Assembly (NCBI GenBank): GCA_910579925.1
Contig: CAJTVY010000017.1
Coordinates: 1 to 63,250 of the forward strand
Origin: an uncultured Dorea sp.
GTDB lineage: Bacteria; Bacillota; Clostridia; Lachnospirales; Lachnospiraceae
Length of the DNA: 63,250 nucleotides
Direction of reading: 5' to 3'
In this document: positions 25,497 through 34,482 of the stretch, one piece after another
How positions within the stretch are numbered: the stretch's first letter is position 1
Layout of the letters: each line of letters begins with the position of its first letter
Translations under genes and position numbers: made by a program
Notes under the pieces: generated by a model
What the model saw: the letters and a program-made list of their open reading frames with translations, nothing else
The model's database searches: none
Told to the model about the DNA's origin: nothing

Positions 25497-26870
25497 ATGT
25501 ATGACGTATTAATTAAAAATGGTAAGATTGTTACGGCGGATGCCATAACAGAAGGTAACGTTGCGGTCAAAGACGGCAGGATTGCCGGGGTTCTGACGAA
25601 AGGGGAAGAGCCGGAAGCAAGAAGTGTCATTGATGCGGCAGGGAGATATGTTTTTCCGGGAGCAATCGATACCCATGCACACCTGAATGATCCTGGTTTC
25701 GAGTGGCGTGAGGATTATGAGCATGGTACGGCCGCCGCCGCTCTTGGCGGATATACGACCGTGATCGACATGCCTCTTCAGAATGATCCATGCATGACCA
25801 ATGCGGAAGCGTTCGACTTTAAAGAGAACAAGGTTTCGCCAAATGCTTATGTGGACTACTGCTTCTGGGGCGGGCTTACAAGCTATAACTTCGGGGACTT
25901 GAAAGACCTGGATGAGAAGGGCTGCGTATCCTTTAAGTCTTTTATCGGACCGGTTTCCCCGGATTATGAGTCTTTAAACTATGGTCAGGCTATGGAAGCC
26001 ATGGATATTATTAAGGAGTTTGACGGACGCGCAGGATTCCATTGTGAAGATTATGCGATTATCAAGAATCAGGAAAAGCGGATGAAGGAGGCGGGACGGA
26101 ACGACTGGAAAGCGTTTCTTGAGTCGCGTCCTGTGGTTGCGGAGATCGTTGCTACAGACGCCATTATCGAGATTGCCAAGGCGACGGGATGTAAGGCACA
26201 TATCTGCCATGTGTCTCACCCGGCTGTTGCAAAGAAGATCAAGGCGGCCCAGGATGAGGGATATGATATTACGGCTGAGACCTGTACCCATTATCTGACT
26301 TTCAGCAATGAAGATGTGATAAAGAAAGGACCTCTGTACAAATGCGCGCCGATCCTTCAGCCGAAAGAGGCGGTAGAGGAGATGTGGGAGTATGTAAAGG
26401 CCGGCGTATTCAGCGGAATTGCTTCTGACCATTCTCCTTGTTCCTATGATGAGAAGTATAATGAGATTCTTGGTAATAAGATTGAGACTGTATTCGACGT
26501 ATGGGGCGGATGTTCCGGTATCCAGAGCGGTTTCCAGGCGGCCTTCAGTGAAGGCGTCGTGAAACGGGGAGTATGCCCTACAGCGCTTGCGAACGCCATG
26601 TCCGTACTTCCTGCAAAGGCTTTTGGTATCTATGGCAGGAAGGGCGATATTAAGCCGGGATTCGATGCGGACCTTCTGATTGTAGATCCAGAGAAGGAGT
26701 GGGAGATCACGGAAGAATCCCTGCTGTATGTGAACAAGATCTCTGCATTCGTGGGTCTGAAGGGTAAGGGGCTTCCGGTCATGACGCTTGTACGCGGCAA
26801 TGTAATCGCTAAGGACGGCAAGGTTATTGCCGGGAAAGGCGTGGGCGAACTGGTGAAGAAGCTCAGGTAA
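25497..26870 (+). CDS. Allantoinase 2 (cyclic amidohydrolase)
   Basis: Paralogue of the enzyme at 22678; 457 residues. It has the same motif order: THAHLNDPGFEWREDYEHG, GGYTTVIDMPLQNDP, SFKSFIGP with the bridging lysine, HICHVSHP, TCTHYLTF and SDHSPC. Differences such as the short loop after WGGLTSYN and the SFK context suggest changed specificity, for instance the other allantoin enantiomer or a hydantoin. ATG 25497 is preferred over TTG 25491, which would leave only one base after AGGAGG. It sits between the two permeases with 16-36 base gaps, so one operon. Confidence 0.85.
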   Translation: MYDVLIKNGKIVTADAITEGNVAVKDGRIAGVLTKGEEPEARSVIDAAGRYVFPGAIDTHAHLNDPGFEWREDYEHGTAAAALGGYTTVIDMPLQNDPCMTNAEAFDFKENKVSPNAYVDYCFWGGLTSYNFGDLKDLDEKGCVSFKSFIGPVSPDYESLNYGQAMEAMDIIKEFDGRAGFHCEDYAIIKNQEKRMKEAGRNDWKAFLESRPVVAEIVATDAIIEIAKATGCKAHICHVSHPAVAKKIKAAQDEGYDITAETCTHYLTFSNEDVIKKGPLYKCAPILQPKEAVEEMWEYVKAGVFSGIASDHSPCSYDEKYNEILGNKIETVFDVWGGCSGIQSGFQAAFSEGVVKRGVCPTALANAMSVLPAKAFGIYGRKGDIKPGFDADLLIVDPEKEWEITEESLLYVNKISAFVGLKGKGLPVMTLVRGNVIAKDGKVIAGKGVGELVKKLR

Positions 26871-26906
26871 GGCTTGAGAGAAGATTGAAGGAGAGAGAAA
26901 GAAAGT

Positions 26907-28268
26907 ATGAGTATAGTTGATAATAAAAATCTGAATCCGGAACTTGCGCAGAATGTAGATCCGGATCTGCAGCCGACGAAGAAACGTATCATGGGAACCT
27001 TATCCTATGCTGCAAGTTTCATGGGCGGCTGTGTGTCAATCGGTACGTTTTCCATGGGCGCCGGACTGATCGGCGCCTTGACGGTGACACAGGCAATCAT
27101 AGCTATGGCGATCGGATGTCTGGTTATTGCGATTGCCCTTGCGGTCATCGGAGAGTGCGGCCATACTTATGGTATTCCGTTTACTGTACAGTTAAGAAGC
27201 AGTTTTGGCACCACGGGCGTTAAGATTCCTGGTATCCTGCGAGGGCTTCCTGCGATTGTGTGGTTTGGGTTCCAGAGCTGGGTAGGAGCGGGAGCGATCA
27301 ACAGTTGTATGGATATCTTGTTCGGCGTCAGCAACCTTCCGGTGGTATACGCGCTGTTTACCCTCCTGCAGGTAGCTCTTGCCATTAAGGGATTCGAGGG
27401 GATTAAGTGGCTGGAGAATATTTCCTGCGTGTTTATCATTGCGATTCTGATCTATATGCTGTATGTGGTAAATACACAGTTTGCGTCGGAGATTGGAGAC
27501 GTATTTTCGGGAATCAAAGGAACATGGGGAATGCCGTTCTGGGCGGCGACCACGTCCTTCCTGGGGATTTATTCTACCATGATTATTAATGCATCGGACT
27601 ATTCTCGTAATGCGACGGATGACATTAAGCCTGTAAAGGCTGCAAGCATCTATACGGTGGCAATCCTTCCGGTTACGCTGTTCATGGGTCTGATCGGACT
27701 TCTTGTAACGGCTGCGACTGGAAACAGTGATCCGGTAGTTGTCTTCTCGACTACAATGGGCAGCAAGTTCCTTACGATTGTAACTCTGCTCTTCATTGCG
27801 TTTGCGCAGGTTACGACCAATGTACTGAATAATATCGTGCCTCCGGCTTATGTACTGATGGAGTCCTTCAGGATGAAATGGACCCATGCGACCGTACTGG
27901 TAGGCGTCCTTTCTGCATGTGTGATGCCGTGGAAGCTGGTAACGGATGAATCTGCGGATGGACTGAACTTCTTTACACAGTTTTATTCTGCATTCCTGGG
28001 GCCGATTTTTGCTGTTATGGCAGTGGATTACTTCATCCTTCGTAAGAAGAAACTGGACATCAACGATATGTATGATAAGCAGGGCTGCTTCAAGGGAATC
28101 AACTGGGCGGCGGTGATCGCCATCATCTTTGGGTCTCTGTGTTCTCTGCTGGTAATGCAGTTGTCCTGGTATGTGAGTCTGATTCCGACAGGAGTCGCTT
28201 ATTATCTGCTGATGAAGACGATGCCGGCGGCAAAGTCATTCTGCAAAGGAACGATTTTTGAACGATAA
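26907..28268 (+). CDS. NCS1 nucleobase/allantoin permease 2
   Basis: Second NCS1 transporter, 453 residues, with the family pattern SYAASFMGGCVSIGTFSMGAG, KIPGILRGLPAIVWFGFQSW (split) and TTNVLNNIVPPAYVLME, and about 12 membrane segments. It is about as long as permease 1 and clearly related. It closes the allB-permease-allB-permease unit; a perfect terminator follows 12 bases later. Two transporters with two hydrolases suggests a duplicated module with divided substrate range. Confidence 0.85.
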   Translation: MSIVDNKNLNPELAQNVDPDLQPTKKRIMGTLSYAASFMGGCVSIGTFSMGAGLIGALTVTQAIIAMAIGCLVIAIALAVIGECGHTYGIPFTVQLRSSFGTTGVKIPGILRGLPAIVWFGFQSWVGAGAINSCMDILFGVSNLPVVYALFTLLQVALAIKGFEGIKWLENISCVFIIAILIYMLYVVNTQFASEIGDVFSGIKGTWGMPFWAATTSFLGIYSTMIINASDYSRNATDDIKPVKAASIYTVAILPVTLFMGLIGLLVTAATGNSDPVVVFSTTMGSKFLTIVTLLFIAFAQVTTNVLNNIVPPAYVLMESFRMKWTHATVLVGVLSACVMPWKLVTDESADGLNFFTQFYSAFLGPIFAVMAVDYFILRKKKLDINDMYDKQGCFKGINWAAVIAIIFGSLCSLLVMQLSWYVSLIPTGVAYYLLMKTMPAAKSFCKGTIFER

Positions 28269-28280
28269 TTTAGAAATATA

Positions 28281-28325
28281 AAACCGCCCCGCAGGCTGTA
28301 TGATTAGCCGTGGGGCGGTTTTTTG
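28281..28325 (+). terminator. Rho-independent terminator after permease 2
   Basis: AAACCGCCCC (28281-28290) pairs exactly with GGGGCGGTTT (28312-28321), then TTT continues. The convergent hydrolase ends at 28340, so it may act in both directions. Confidence 0.92.
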
Positions 28326-28339
28326 TACGTCAGATGCTT

Positions 28340-29218
28340 CTAAGAGTTCTGGGGAAGCTTCAGATCCAGAAACCTGAGCGTGGCGTCCAGAAGCCTTGCC
28401 GTCGCCGGATTCTTTTCGTTGCGGTCAAAATCGTGCATACTGTGGGACGCAACGAACCTCTGTGCCTGAAAACGGCTGCACAGTTCCAGAAATTCCGAAT
28501 AAGGAACATCGGTATCTCCGGTGCTGTGGGCGCAGAAAAGGGGGCAGGGTAATTTATCACAGGTGCGTAAGGTATAATCAAGATAGAAGAACTTCTGCCG
28601 TCCGGCATAGATCAGATCCATCCAGTTTCCTTTCTGTCGTGCATACACATAGACGCTGTAATGGGTGTCCAGATCTCCGTTTACATGTATGCCGGCGGGG
28701 ACTGTGCGAATCGCCGTCTCACTGACGGGGGGAAGCGTGTTGTAGTAATTGCTTGGGGTCAGGAACCATCCGTCGCACAGGAAACCATATCCATAGTACG
28801 ACAGGATTCCGGCTGGATTCGTTTTCAGTTTCCCATGGGCGCCCGCAAGCAGGCACAGATATGCTCCGGCAGACCGTCCCCACAGAAAGTAGGGGAGCAG
28901 TCTGCTTTCCGTCCCCTGGCCATCCATGTAGAGAGGGAAATGTCCGATATAGTGGTTGACAGAAGCGCAGACATCTTCGAAAATCAGATCCAGCTTTGCG
29001 GACGGGGCAAGGGGATAATCGAAAGCAATGATGCGGTATCCGTTTTCTGTCAGCAGATGTAAATGAAGTTCCGGGAGATCATCTCTTGACCCGTATAATA
29101 ATCCGCCGCCGTGGAAATATAAGATACAGGCTCTTGTCTGTGCCTCGGTATCAGAATAGATGGTGGCATGTTTTTCGCAATAATCGCAGGGAATTTGTAT
29201 TTCTTTCTTAAGCAGCAT
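28340..29218 (-). CDS. Alpha/beta hydrolase (HSL-like esterase)
   Basis: A 292-residue alpha/beta hydrolase. Near the N-terminus it has the oxyanion-type YFHGGGLLYG; the nucleophile elbow is GRSAGAYL (Ser near 125), and late Asp (STGDTDVPYSE) and His (ASHSMHDF) complete a plausible triad. No signal peptide is visible. The start codon at 29218 follows AAAGGAGTC on its strand; an ATG six codons upstream would include that site. It is divergent to allE and shares its operator region, so it may be co-regulated with the ureide genes, but a role is not evident. It could cleave an ester or amide substrate. Confidence 0.75.
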   Translation of the reverse strand: MLLKKEIQIPCDYCEKHATIYSDTEAQTRACILYFHGGGLLYGSRDDLPELHLHLLTENGYRIIAFDYPLAPSAKLDLIFEDVCASVNHYIGHFPLYMDGQGTESRLLPYFLWGRSAGAYLCLLAGAHGKLKTNPAGILSYYGYGFLCDGWFLTPSNYYNTLPPVSETAIRTVPAGIHVNGDLDTHYSVYVYARQKGNWMDLIYAGRQKFFYLDYTLRTCDKLPCPLFCAHSTGDTDVPYSEFLELCSRFQAQRFVASHSMHDFDRNEKNPATARLLDATLRFLDLKLPQNS

Positions 29219-29240
29219 ATAAACGACTCCTTTCACTGGA

Positions 29241-29255
29241 TTAAAAAGTGGTTGA
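29241..29255. promoter_or_regulatory. Operator-like motif TTAAAAAGTGGTTGA
   Basis: Differs by one base from TTAAAATGTGGTTGA at 22637-22651. It lies 23 bases upstream of the divergent esterase start, mirroring copy 1 upstream of allH. Confidence 0.45.
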
Positions 29256-29432
29256 TTTCATAACGAATATTTCTGGTTAAGTGTTTGAAAATTAACAAGC
29301 TGGACAGTGGGAAACACGATACCGGCTAAATATCAGTATACCACAGAAATGTAGAGGATCAAGAGGAAAAAGTGTTGAAAACTACTGCTAAAATAGACAA
29401 AATACAGGGTTCAGATTTGTCTAAAATGTCAA

Positions 29433-29461
29433 TGGAAATTTTCGATGGGAAATGCCATAAT
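29433..29461 (+). promoter_or_regulatory. Predicted promoter of the allE-allD-allFG operon
   Basis: TGGAAA (29433-29438), 17-base spacer, CATAAT (29456-29461). It is followed 13 bases later by the operator-like site. The rest of the 319-base divergent gap is A/T-rich with no gene. Confidence 0.45.
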
Positions 29462-29473
29462 GAACGTATAAAA

Positions 29474-29487
29474 ACCGGTTGACCACA
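29474..29487. promoter_or_regulatory. Inverted operator-like site ACCGGTTGACCACA
   Basis: The reverse complement reads TGTGGTCAACCGGT, matching TGTGGTTGACCGGT at 22643-22656 except for the two central bases, as expected for a near-palindromic GGTYRACC operator. Both sites sit 12-20 bases downstream of a predicted -10 box. Confidence 0.55.
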
Positions 29488-29537
29488 ACGACCAAAACTA
29501 TTTATTTTATCAAATTTAAGAAAGAGAGGGACTTGCA

Positions 29538-30332
29538 ATGAGTTATTTGAACAACCAAGTTGGCTACCGTGATGAACTGTTACAGACACGTTCTGTAATT
29601 AAGAAAGAGAACTGGGTGCTTCTTGAACCAGACGGGCTTGTAAAGAATGCAATTCCAGGTTATGTGAACTGTGACGTAACGATTCTTGGCTCTCCCGCCA
29701 TGGGCGCATCTTTTGCAGATTATCTTGTAACTGCCCATGCAGGCGGCAGGAAAGACGGAATCGGCGGAGAAGGGATCGAGACATTCCTTTACGTTATCGA
29801 GGGAGAAGTGACTGTTAAGAATGCGGATGAAGAGGCGGCTCTTACACAGGGTGGATATATCTACTCCCCGGAAGATAAGCCGGTATCCTTTGAGAACAAG
29901 AGCGGCGCGGACACAAAGATTTACCTGTACAGACGCAGATATGAGAAGGTAGAAGGCTACAACGCCCGCACCATCGTTGGAAATGCCAATGAATTAGAGT
30001 GGATTGCCTATGAAGGAATGGAGAACTGCTATATCCAGAACTTCCTTCCGACGGATGATTTCGGATTTGATATGAACATGCATATCCTGAAGTTCCATAT
30101 CGGCGCTTCCCATGGTTATATCGAGACGCATGTGCAGGAGCATGGCATGTTATTCCTGTCCGGAAAAGCAATGTACAGGCTCGATGACGAGTGGGTGCCG
30201 CTTAAGAAGGGCGATTATGTGTTTATGGACGCATACTGCCCACAGGCATGCTATGCGGTCGGCGACGAGGGACGGGAGGAAGTCCTGACATACATCTACT
30301 CCAAAGACTGCAATAGAGACGTTGCGTTATAA
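29538..30332 (+). CDS. allE: (S)-ureidoglycine aminohydrolase
   Basis: Manganese-dependent bicupin of 264 residues that converts (S)-ureidoglycine to (S)-ureidoglycolate with release of ammonia. Cupin blocks are seen in both halves: GIETFLYVIEGEVTV with GGYIYSPEDKP, and FHIGASHGYIETHVQEHGMLFLSGKAMY, whose His/Glu/Gln residues match the metal site of YlbA/AllE. The N-terminal NQVGYRDELLQTRSVI is also typical. The ATG follows AAGAGAGGGAC. It is the first gene of the allE-allD-allFG-carbamate kinase run. Confidence 0.94.
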   Translation: MSYLNNQVGYRDELLQTRSVIKKENWVLLEPDGLVKNAIPGYVNCDVTILGSPAMGASFADYLVTAHAGGRKDGIGGEGIETFLYVIEGEVTVKNADEEAALTQGGYIYSPEDKPVSFENKSGADTKIYLYRRRYEKVEGYNARTIVGNANELEWIAYEGMENCYIQNFLPTDDFGFDMNMHILKFHIGASHGYIETHVQEHGMLFLSGKAMYRLDDEWVPLKKGDYVFMDAYCPQACYAVGDEGREEVLTYIYSKDCNRDVAL

Positions 30333-30368
30333 GATGTTAAAACTGAATTAAAGGATGGTGGGGACACA

Positions 30369-31421
30369 ATGAAACTTTCAAGGGATGAATTAAAAGGTTT
30401 AATGAAAAATAAAATGATGCAGGCAGGTTTAAAGGAAGAACATGCCGAGCAGACGGCAGAGATTCTTACGTGGTCACATGAGAGAGGATATGCTTCACAC
30501 GGTGCAGTACGCGTGGAGTATTACAGTGAGAGAATCGCAAAAGGCGGCATTACCAGAGACCCGGACATCACATGGAAACAGACGGGTCCATGCTCCGGTA
30601 TTATGGACGGAGATAACGGAATCGGGTACTGGGTAGCTACAAAAGCGACGGAGAAGGCAATCGAGATTGCGAAAGAAAACGGCGTGGCAATCGTTGGAAT
30701 GGCGAACATCTCGCACACGGGTTCCATCGGTTACTACACAGAGATGTGTGCGAAAGAAGGCCTTGCGGCAATCACGTTCTGCCAGTCAGACCCTATGGCA
30801 GTACCTTACGGCGGAACAGAGCCTTATTACGGGACTAACCCGATCTCTTTTGCGGCCCCTACGGCAGACGATCGTAAGGTCGTATTCGATATGGCTACCA
30901 CCGTCCAGGCATGGGGCAAGATTCTTGACAAGCGTTCCCAGGGGGCAGAGATTCCATCCGACTGGGCAGTGGACGAGAACGGCGAGCCTGTGACAGATCC
31001 GCATAAAGTAAACGCATTGACGCCAATTGCCGGTGCGAAAGGATACGGTCTGATGATGATGGTAGACGTATTCTCCGGCATACTCCTTGGCGTTCCGTTC
31101 GGAAAGCATGTAAGTTCCATGTACCATGACTGCTCAAAGGGACGTGAACTGGGGCAGATGATTATCGTTATGGATCCGGAGAGATTCTGCGGGGCAGAGC
31201 AGTTCAGGAAAAATATGTCTCAGACCTGCGATGAACTTGGAGAGATGAAAGCGGCTCCTGGATACGGTAAGGTATATTACCCGGGTGAAAGAGCTGTTAT
31301 GAGAAGAGACAAGGCTTATGCATCCGGCGGAATTGAGGTTGTGGACGAGCTTGTTGAGTATCTCAAAGGTGATGCGGTTCATTTTAACAGATATGACCAC
31401 AAGAACAGATTTGCAGATTAA
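30369..31421 (+). CDS. allD: Ureidoglycolate dehydrogenase (NAD+)
   Basis: NAD(P)-dependent dehydrogenase of the LDH2/MDH2 family, 350 residues, that oxidises (S)-ureidoglycolate to oxalurate. Family signatures are SHERGYASHGAVRVEYY, MDGDNGIGYW, GMANISHTGSIGYYTE, YGTNPISFAAPT and GAKGYGLMMMVDVFSGIL. Malate/lactate dehydrogenases share this fold, but placement between allE and the allF-allG gene makes AllD the natural call. The NADH made here needs reoxidation; the Etf module upstream or a fermentation route could serve, which is inference. ATG follows GGTGGGGAC. Confidence 0.93.
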   Translation: MKLSRDELKGLMKNKMMQAGLKEEHAEQTAEILTWSHERGYASHGAVRVEYYSERIAKGGITRDPDITWKQTGPCSGIMDGDNGIGYWVATKATEKAIEIAKENGVAIVGMANISHTGSIGYYTEMCAKEGLAAITFCQSDPMAVPYGGTEPYYGTNPISFAAPTADDRKVVFDMATTVQAWGKILDKRSQGAEIPSDWAVDENGEPVTDPHKVNALTPIAGAKGYGLMMMVDVFSGILLGVPFGKHVSSMYHDCSKGRELGQMIIVMDPERFCGAEQFRKNMSQTCDELGEMKAAPGYGKVYYPGERAVMRRDKAYASGGIEVVDELVEYLKGDAVHFNRYDHKNRFAD

Positions 31422-31453
31422 TAAATCTGCCGATTTTCAGAAAGGAAAAAAAC

Positions 31454-34400
31454 ATGTTAAAAACAGTTGTTAAAAAAGGAAGTTATCAGGATTCCGTAGT
31501 TCTCATGCTTCTGACCAATGAGATTTCTACGATTGAGGGAGTAAAGAAGGTTTCCATCATGATGGCGACTCCTGCAAACAAGGATATCTTTAAACAGAGC
31601 GGCCTTGATACAGAGGAACTTATGAACGCCAGCGCCAACGACATGGTAGTCGTTGCAGATATCGACGACGACAGTCTGTTAGATACCATTATGGAGCAGG
31701 TAGAAGTATTCCTTAAGAAACAGTCTGCTGCAAGTGAAGGAAAGAAAGGCGCAGAGAGCGTGAAATCCTGGGACAAGGCTCTTGCAAAGATGCCGGAGGC
31801 AAATCTTGCGGTAATCTCCATCCCCGGAGCTTATGCAGCTCTGGAAGCTGACCGCGCATTGGACGAAGGACTGAATGTATTTATGTTCAGCGACAACGTA
31901 ACGATTGAGGACGAGAAGGCGCTGAAAGAGAAGGCTCATGCGAAGGGGCTTGCTGTAATGGGACCTGACTGCGGAACCGGAATCATTCAGAGCGTGCCTG
32001 TGGCATTTACAAATAATGTTGCTCCAGGTTCCATCGGAATTATCGGCGCCTCTGGAACGGGAATTCAGGAACTGACCACCATCATCGACAGGCTGGGCGA
32101 AGGCGTGACCAACGCAATCGGTATCGGCGGACGCGACCTGAATGCGAAGATTGGCGGAATCACTATGATGGACATGATCGACGCTATGGAGGACGACGAT
32201 GCGGTGAAAGTACTGGTCATCGTTTCCAAACCGCCGGCAAAGGAAGTAAGAGACATGATTTCCGACAGACTGTCGGATTTTGGCAAGCCGGTAGTTACCC
32301 TGTTCGTAGGCGAGAAGCCGGAGTACCATGAGGAGAACTTCTATCATGCGTATACGCTGGACGAGGCGGCGCGTCTGGCCGTAGGTCTGGTTCGGGGCAA
32401 GGATATACCGGAGGCAGAGATCGAGATCGACGAGTCTGTTTTCTATACGGCAGAGGATAAGAAGACCATCAAGGCATATTATTCAGGCGGAACCCTTGCG
32501 AATGAAGCGGCGATGCTCATTAAGGACGCTATGAACTGTGAAGTTCCGCCAGAGGATATTGAAGGTTATATGCTTCAGTTAGACGGCAACATAGTGGTTG
32601 ACTTAGGTGATGATGCTTATACACAGGGCAAGCCTCATCCGATGATTGACCCGGCAAAGCGTATTGAATGTATGCAGGAGGCGGTAGACGACGAATCTAC
32701 AGGAGTCGTACTTCTTGACATTATGCTTGGATACGGCTCTCATGCCGATATGGCTGGTTCTCTGATTCCGACGATCAAAGAACTTAAGGATAAGGCAGAC
32801 GCAGCAGGAAGAAAGGTATTCTTTATCGCTACAGTCTGCGGAACCCGAAGAGATTATCAAGGTTATGACGAGGCGGTCAATAAATTAAAAGAAGCAGGCG
32901 TGATCGTCTGTGAGAATAATAAACTTGCATGCCGTACGGCAATCCGCGCCATCGGAAGAGATTTTGAGGAGCCGGTAAAAGAAGTACGCGCAAAGAAGGT
33001 TGTAAAAGCTGAGAAGGATGCTCCATCCGAGAAGCTGCGTGAACTTCTGTCCCAGAAGCCCCGCATCATTAATATTGGTCTTAAGAGTTTTGCGGAAGTG
33101 GTAGAGCAGTTCGGCTGTGAAGTAGTACAGTACGACTGGATGCCGCCGGCAGGAGGAAATGTAGAACTCATTAAGACTCTGAACTTCCTTAGAAACTATG
33201 AGGGAATCGACGAGCTGAACCGTGCGGTGATCGCAAAGGTGGTTGCCAGCCAGCCGGTACTGAAAGACAATGTACGCGCAAAAGAAGTAATTCCGCAGTT
33301 CGCGGAAAATGGGGGCAAGGTAATCCTTCATGCAGGCCCGCCGGTAGCTTACGAGAATATGCCGGACCCGATGCAGGGTTCCTGCGTTGGCGCGGTTATG
33401 TTTGAAGAGTGGGCTTCTACAGAAGAAGAAGCAAGGAAGATGTTAGAAGGCGGAGAGATTCAGTTCATCCCATGCCACCACTGCAACGCAGTAGGCCCGA
33501 TGGGCGGTATTACATCTCCGAATATGGCAGTCTTTGTCGTAGAGAACGAGACCGGAGGCAACAAGGCATACTGTACCATGAATGAAGGTATCGGCAAGGT
33601 TCTGCGTTTCGGCGCATACGACGAAGAGGTCGTGAACCGCTTACGCTGGATGAGAGACGTTCTTGGCCCCACGCTTGGAAAGGCAATCCGCTCCATGGAG
33701 AACGGACTTGCAATTAATCCGCTGATTGCGAAAGCAGTAGCTATGGGAGACGAATTTCATCAGAGAAACATCGCGGCATCCCTGGCTTTCTTAAAAGAGG
33801 TGGCTCCAATCATCACGGCAATGGAGATGGATGAGAAAGACCGTTACGACGTCATCAAGTTCCTGGCAGACACAGACCAGTTCTTCCTGAATATCATGAT
33901 GGCCACAGGCAAGGCGGTTATGGACGACGCCCGGAAGGATACGGACGGAACGATCGTTACCGCTATGTGCCGGAACGGCTATGAATTCGGTATCCGTATC
34001 GCAGGTATGGGAGACGAGTGGTTCACAGGACCGGTCAATACGCCTCAGGGACTTTATTTCACCGGTTATGACGCTGAGGATGCCTGTCCGGATATGGGCG
34101 ACAGCGCAATCACGGAGACTTTTGGCGTAGGCGGTATGGCAATGATTGCAGCCCCGGCGGTAACCAGGTTCGTAGGGGCCGGCGGTTATGAGGACGCCCT
34201 TCGTACCAGCAACGAGATGACGGAGATCTGTATTGACAGAAACCCGAACTTCACGGTTCCCACATGGAATTTCCAGGGAATCTGTCTGGGTATTGACGCA
34301 AGGCTGGTGGTAGAAAAAGGGATTACTCCTGTTATAAACACTGGTATTGCCAACAAGGTGGCCGGAAGAGGACAGATCGGCGCAGGTACGGTACATCCGC

Positions 34401-34462
34401 CAATCGAGTGTTTCGAGAAGGCTGTAAAGGCTTACGCTAAGAAACTTGGTTTTGAGGCATAA
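31454..34462 (+). CDS. allFG: Fused oxamate carbamoyltransferase AllF-AllG (FdrA + DUF1116)
   Basis: A 1002-residue protein. Residues 1-515 match FdrA/AllF, a protein of acyl-CoA synthetase fold: KKGSYQDSVVLM start, GPDCGTGIIQSVPVAF, GIIGASGTGIQEL, AYYSGGTLANEA. After a charged linker (KAEKDAPSEKLREL), residues 535-1002 are a DUF1116/YlbE/AllG domain beginning RIINIGLKSFAEVVEQ and containing YDWMPPAGGN, CHHCNAVGPMGG, GFAP-less GIRIAGMGDEWFTGP and RGQIGAGTVHPP. In E. coli these are separate genes. The complex splits oxalurate by phosphorolysis to oxamate and carbamoyl phosphate. With AllH and carbamate kinase the whole step is encoded here. The frame is open across the junction. Confidence 0.88.
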   Translation: MLKTVVKKGSYQDSVVLMLLTNEISTIEGVKKVSIMMATPANKDIFKQSGLDTEELMNASANDMVVVADIDDDSLLDTIMEQVEVFLKKQSAASEGKKGAESVKSWDKALAKMPEANLAVISIPGAYAALEADRALDEGLNVFMFSDNVTIEDEKALKEKAHAKGLAVMGPDCGTGIIQSVPVAFTNNVAPGSIGIIGASGTGIQELTTIIDRLGEGVTNAIGIGGRDLNAKIGGITMMDMIDAMEDDDAVKVLVIVSKPPAKEVRDMISDRLSDFGKPVVTLFVGEKPEYHEENFYHAYTLDEAARLAVGLVRGKDIPEAEIEIDESVFYTAEDKKTIKAYYSGGTLANEAAMLIKDAMNCEVPPEDIEGYMLQLDGNIVVDLGDDAYTQGKPHPMIDPAKRIECMQEAVDDESTGVVLLDIMLGYGSHADMAGSLIPTIKELKDKADAAGRKVFFIATVCGTRRDYQGYDEAVNKLKEAGVIVCENNKLACRTAIRAIGRDFEEPVKEVRAKKVVKAEKDAPSEKLRELLSQKPRIINIGLKSFAEVVEQFGCEVVQYDWMPPAGGNVELIKTLNFLRNYEGIDELNRAVIAKVVASQPVLKDNVRAKEVIPQFAENGGKVILHAGPPVAYENMPDPMQGSCVGAVMFEEWASTEEEARKMLEGGEIQFIPCHHCNAVGPMGGITSPNMAVFVVENETGGNKAYCTMNEGIGKVLRFGAYDEEVVNRLRWMRDVLGPTLGKAIRSMENGLAINPLIAKAVAMGDEFHQRNIAASLAFLKEVAPIITAMEMDEKDRYDVIKFLADTDQFFLNIMMATGKAVMDDARKDTDGTIVTAMCRNGYEFGIRIAGMGDEWFTGPVNTPQGLYFTGYDAEDACPDMGDSAITETFGVGGMAMIAAPAVTRFVGAGGYEDALRTSNEMTEICIDRNPNFTVPTWNFQGICLGIDARLVVEKGITPVINTGIANKVAGRGQIGAGTVHPPIECFEKAVKAYAKKLGFEA

Positions 34463-34482
34463 GCGGAATAGGAGATATCTAA

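Noticed and set aside
22678..26870. Both cyclic amidohydrolases as dihydropyrimidinases
   Set aside because: HAHLN(E/D)PG motif and the allE/allD/allC context favour allantoinase; no dihydropyrimidine dehydrogenase gene is present. Left open for the second copy.
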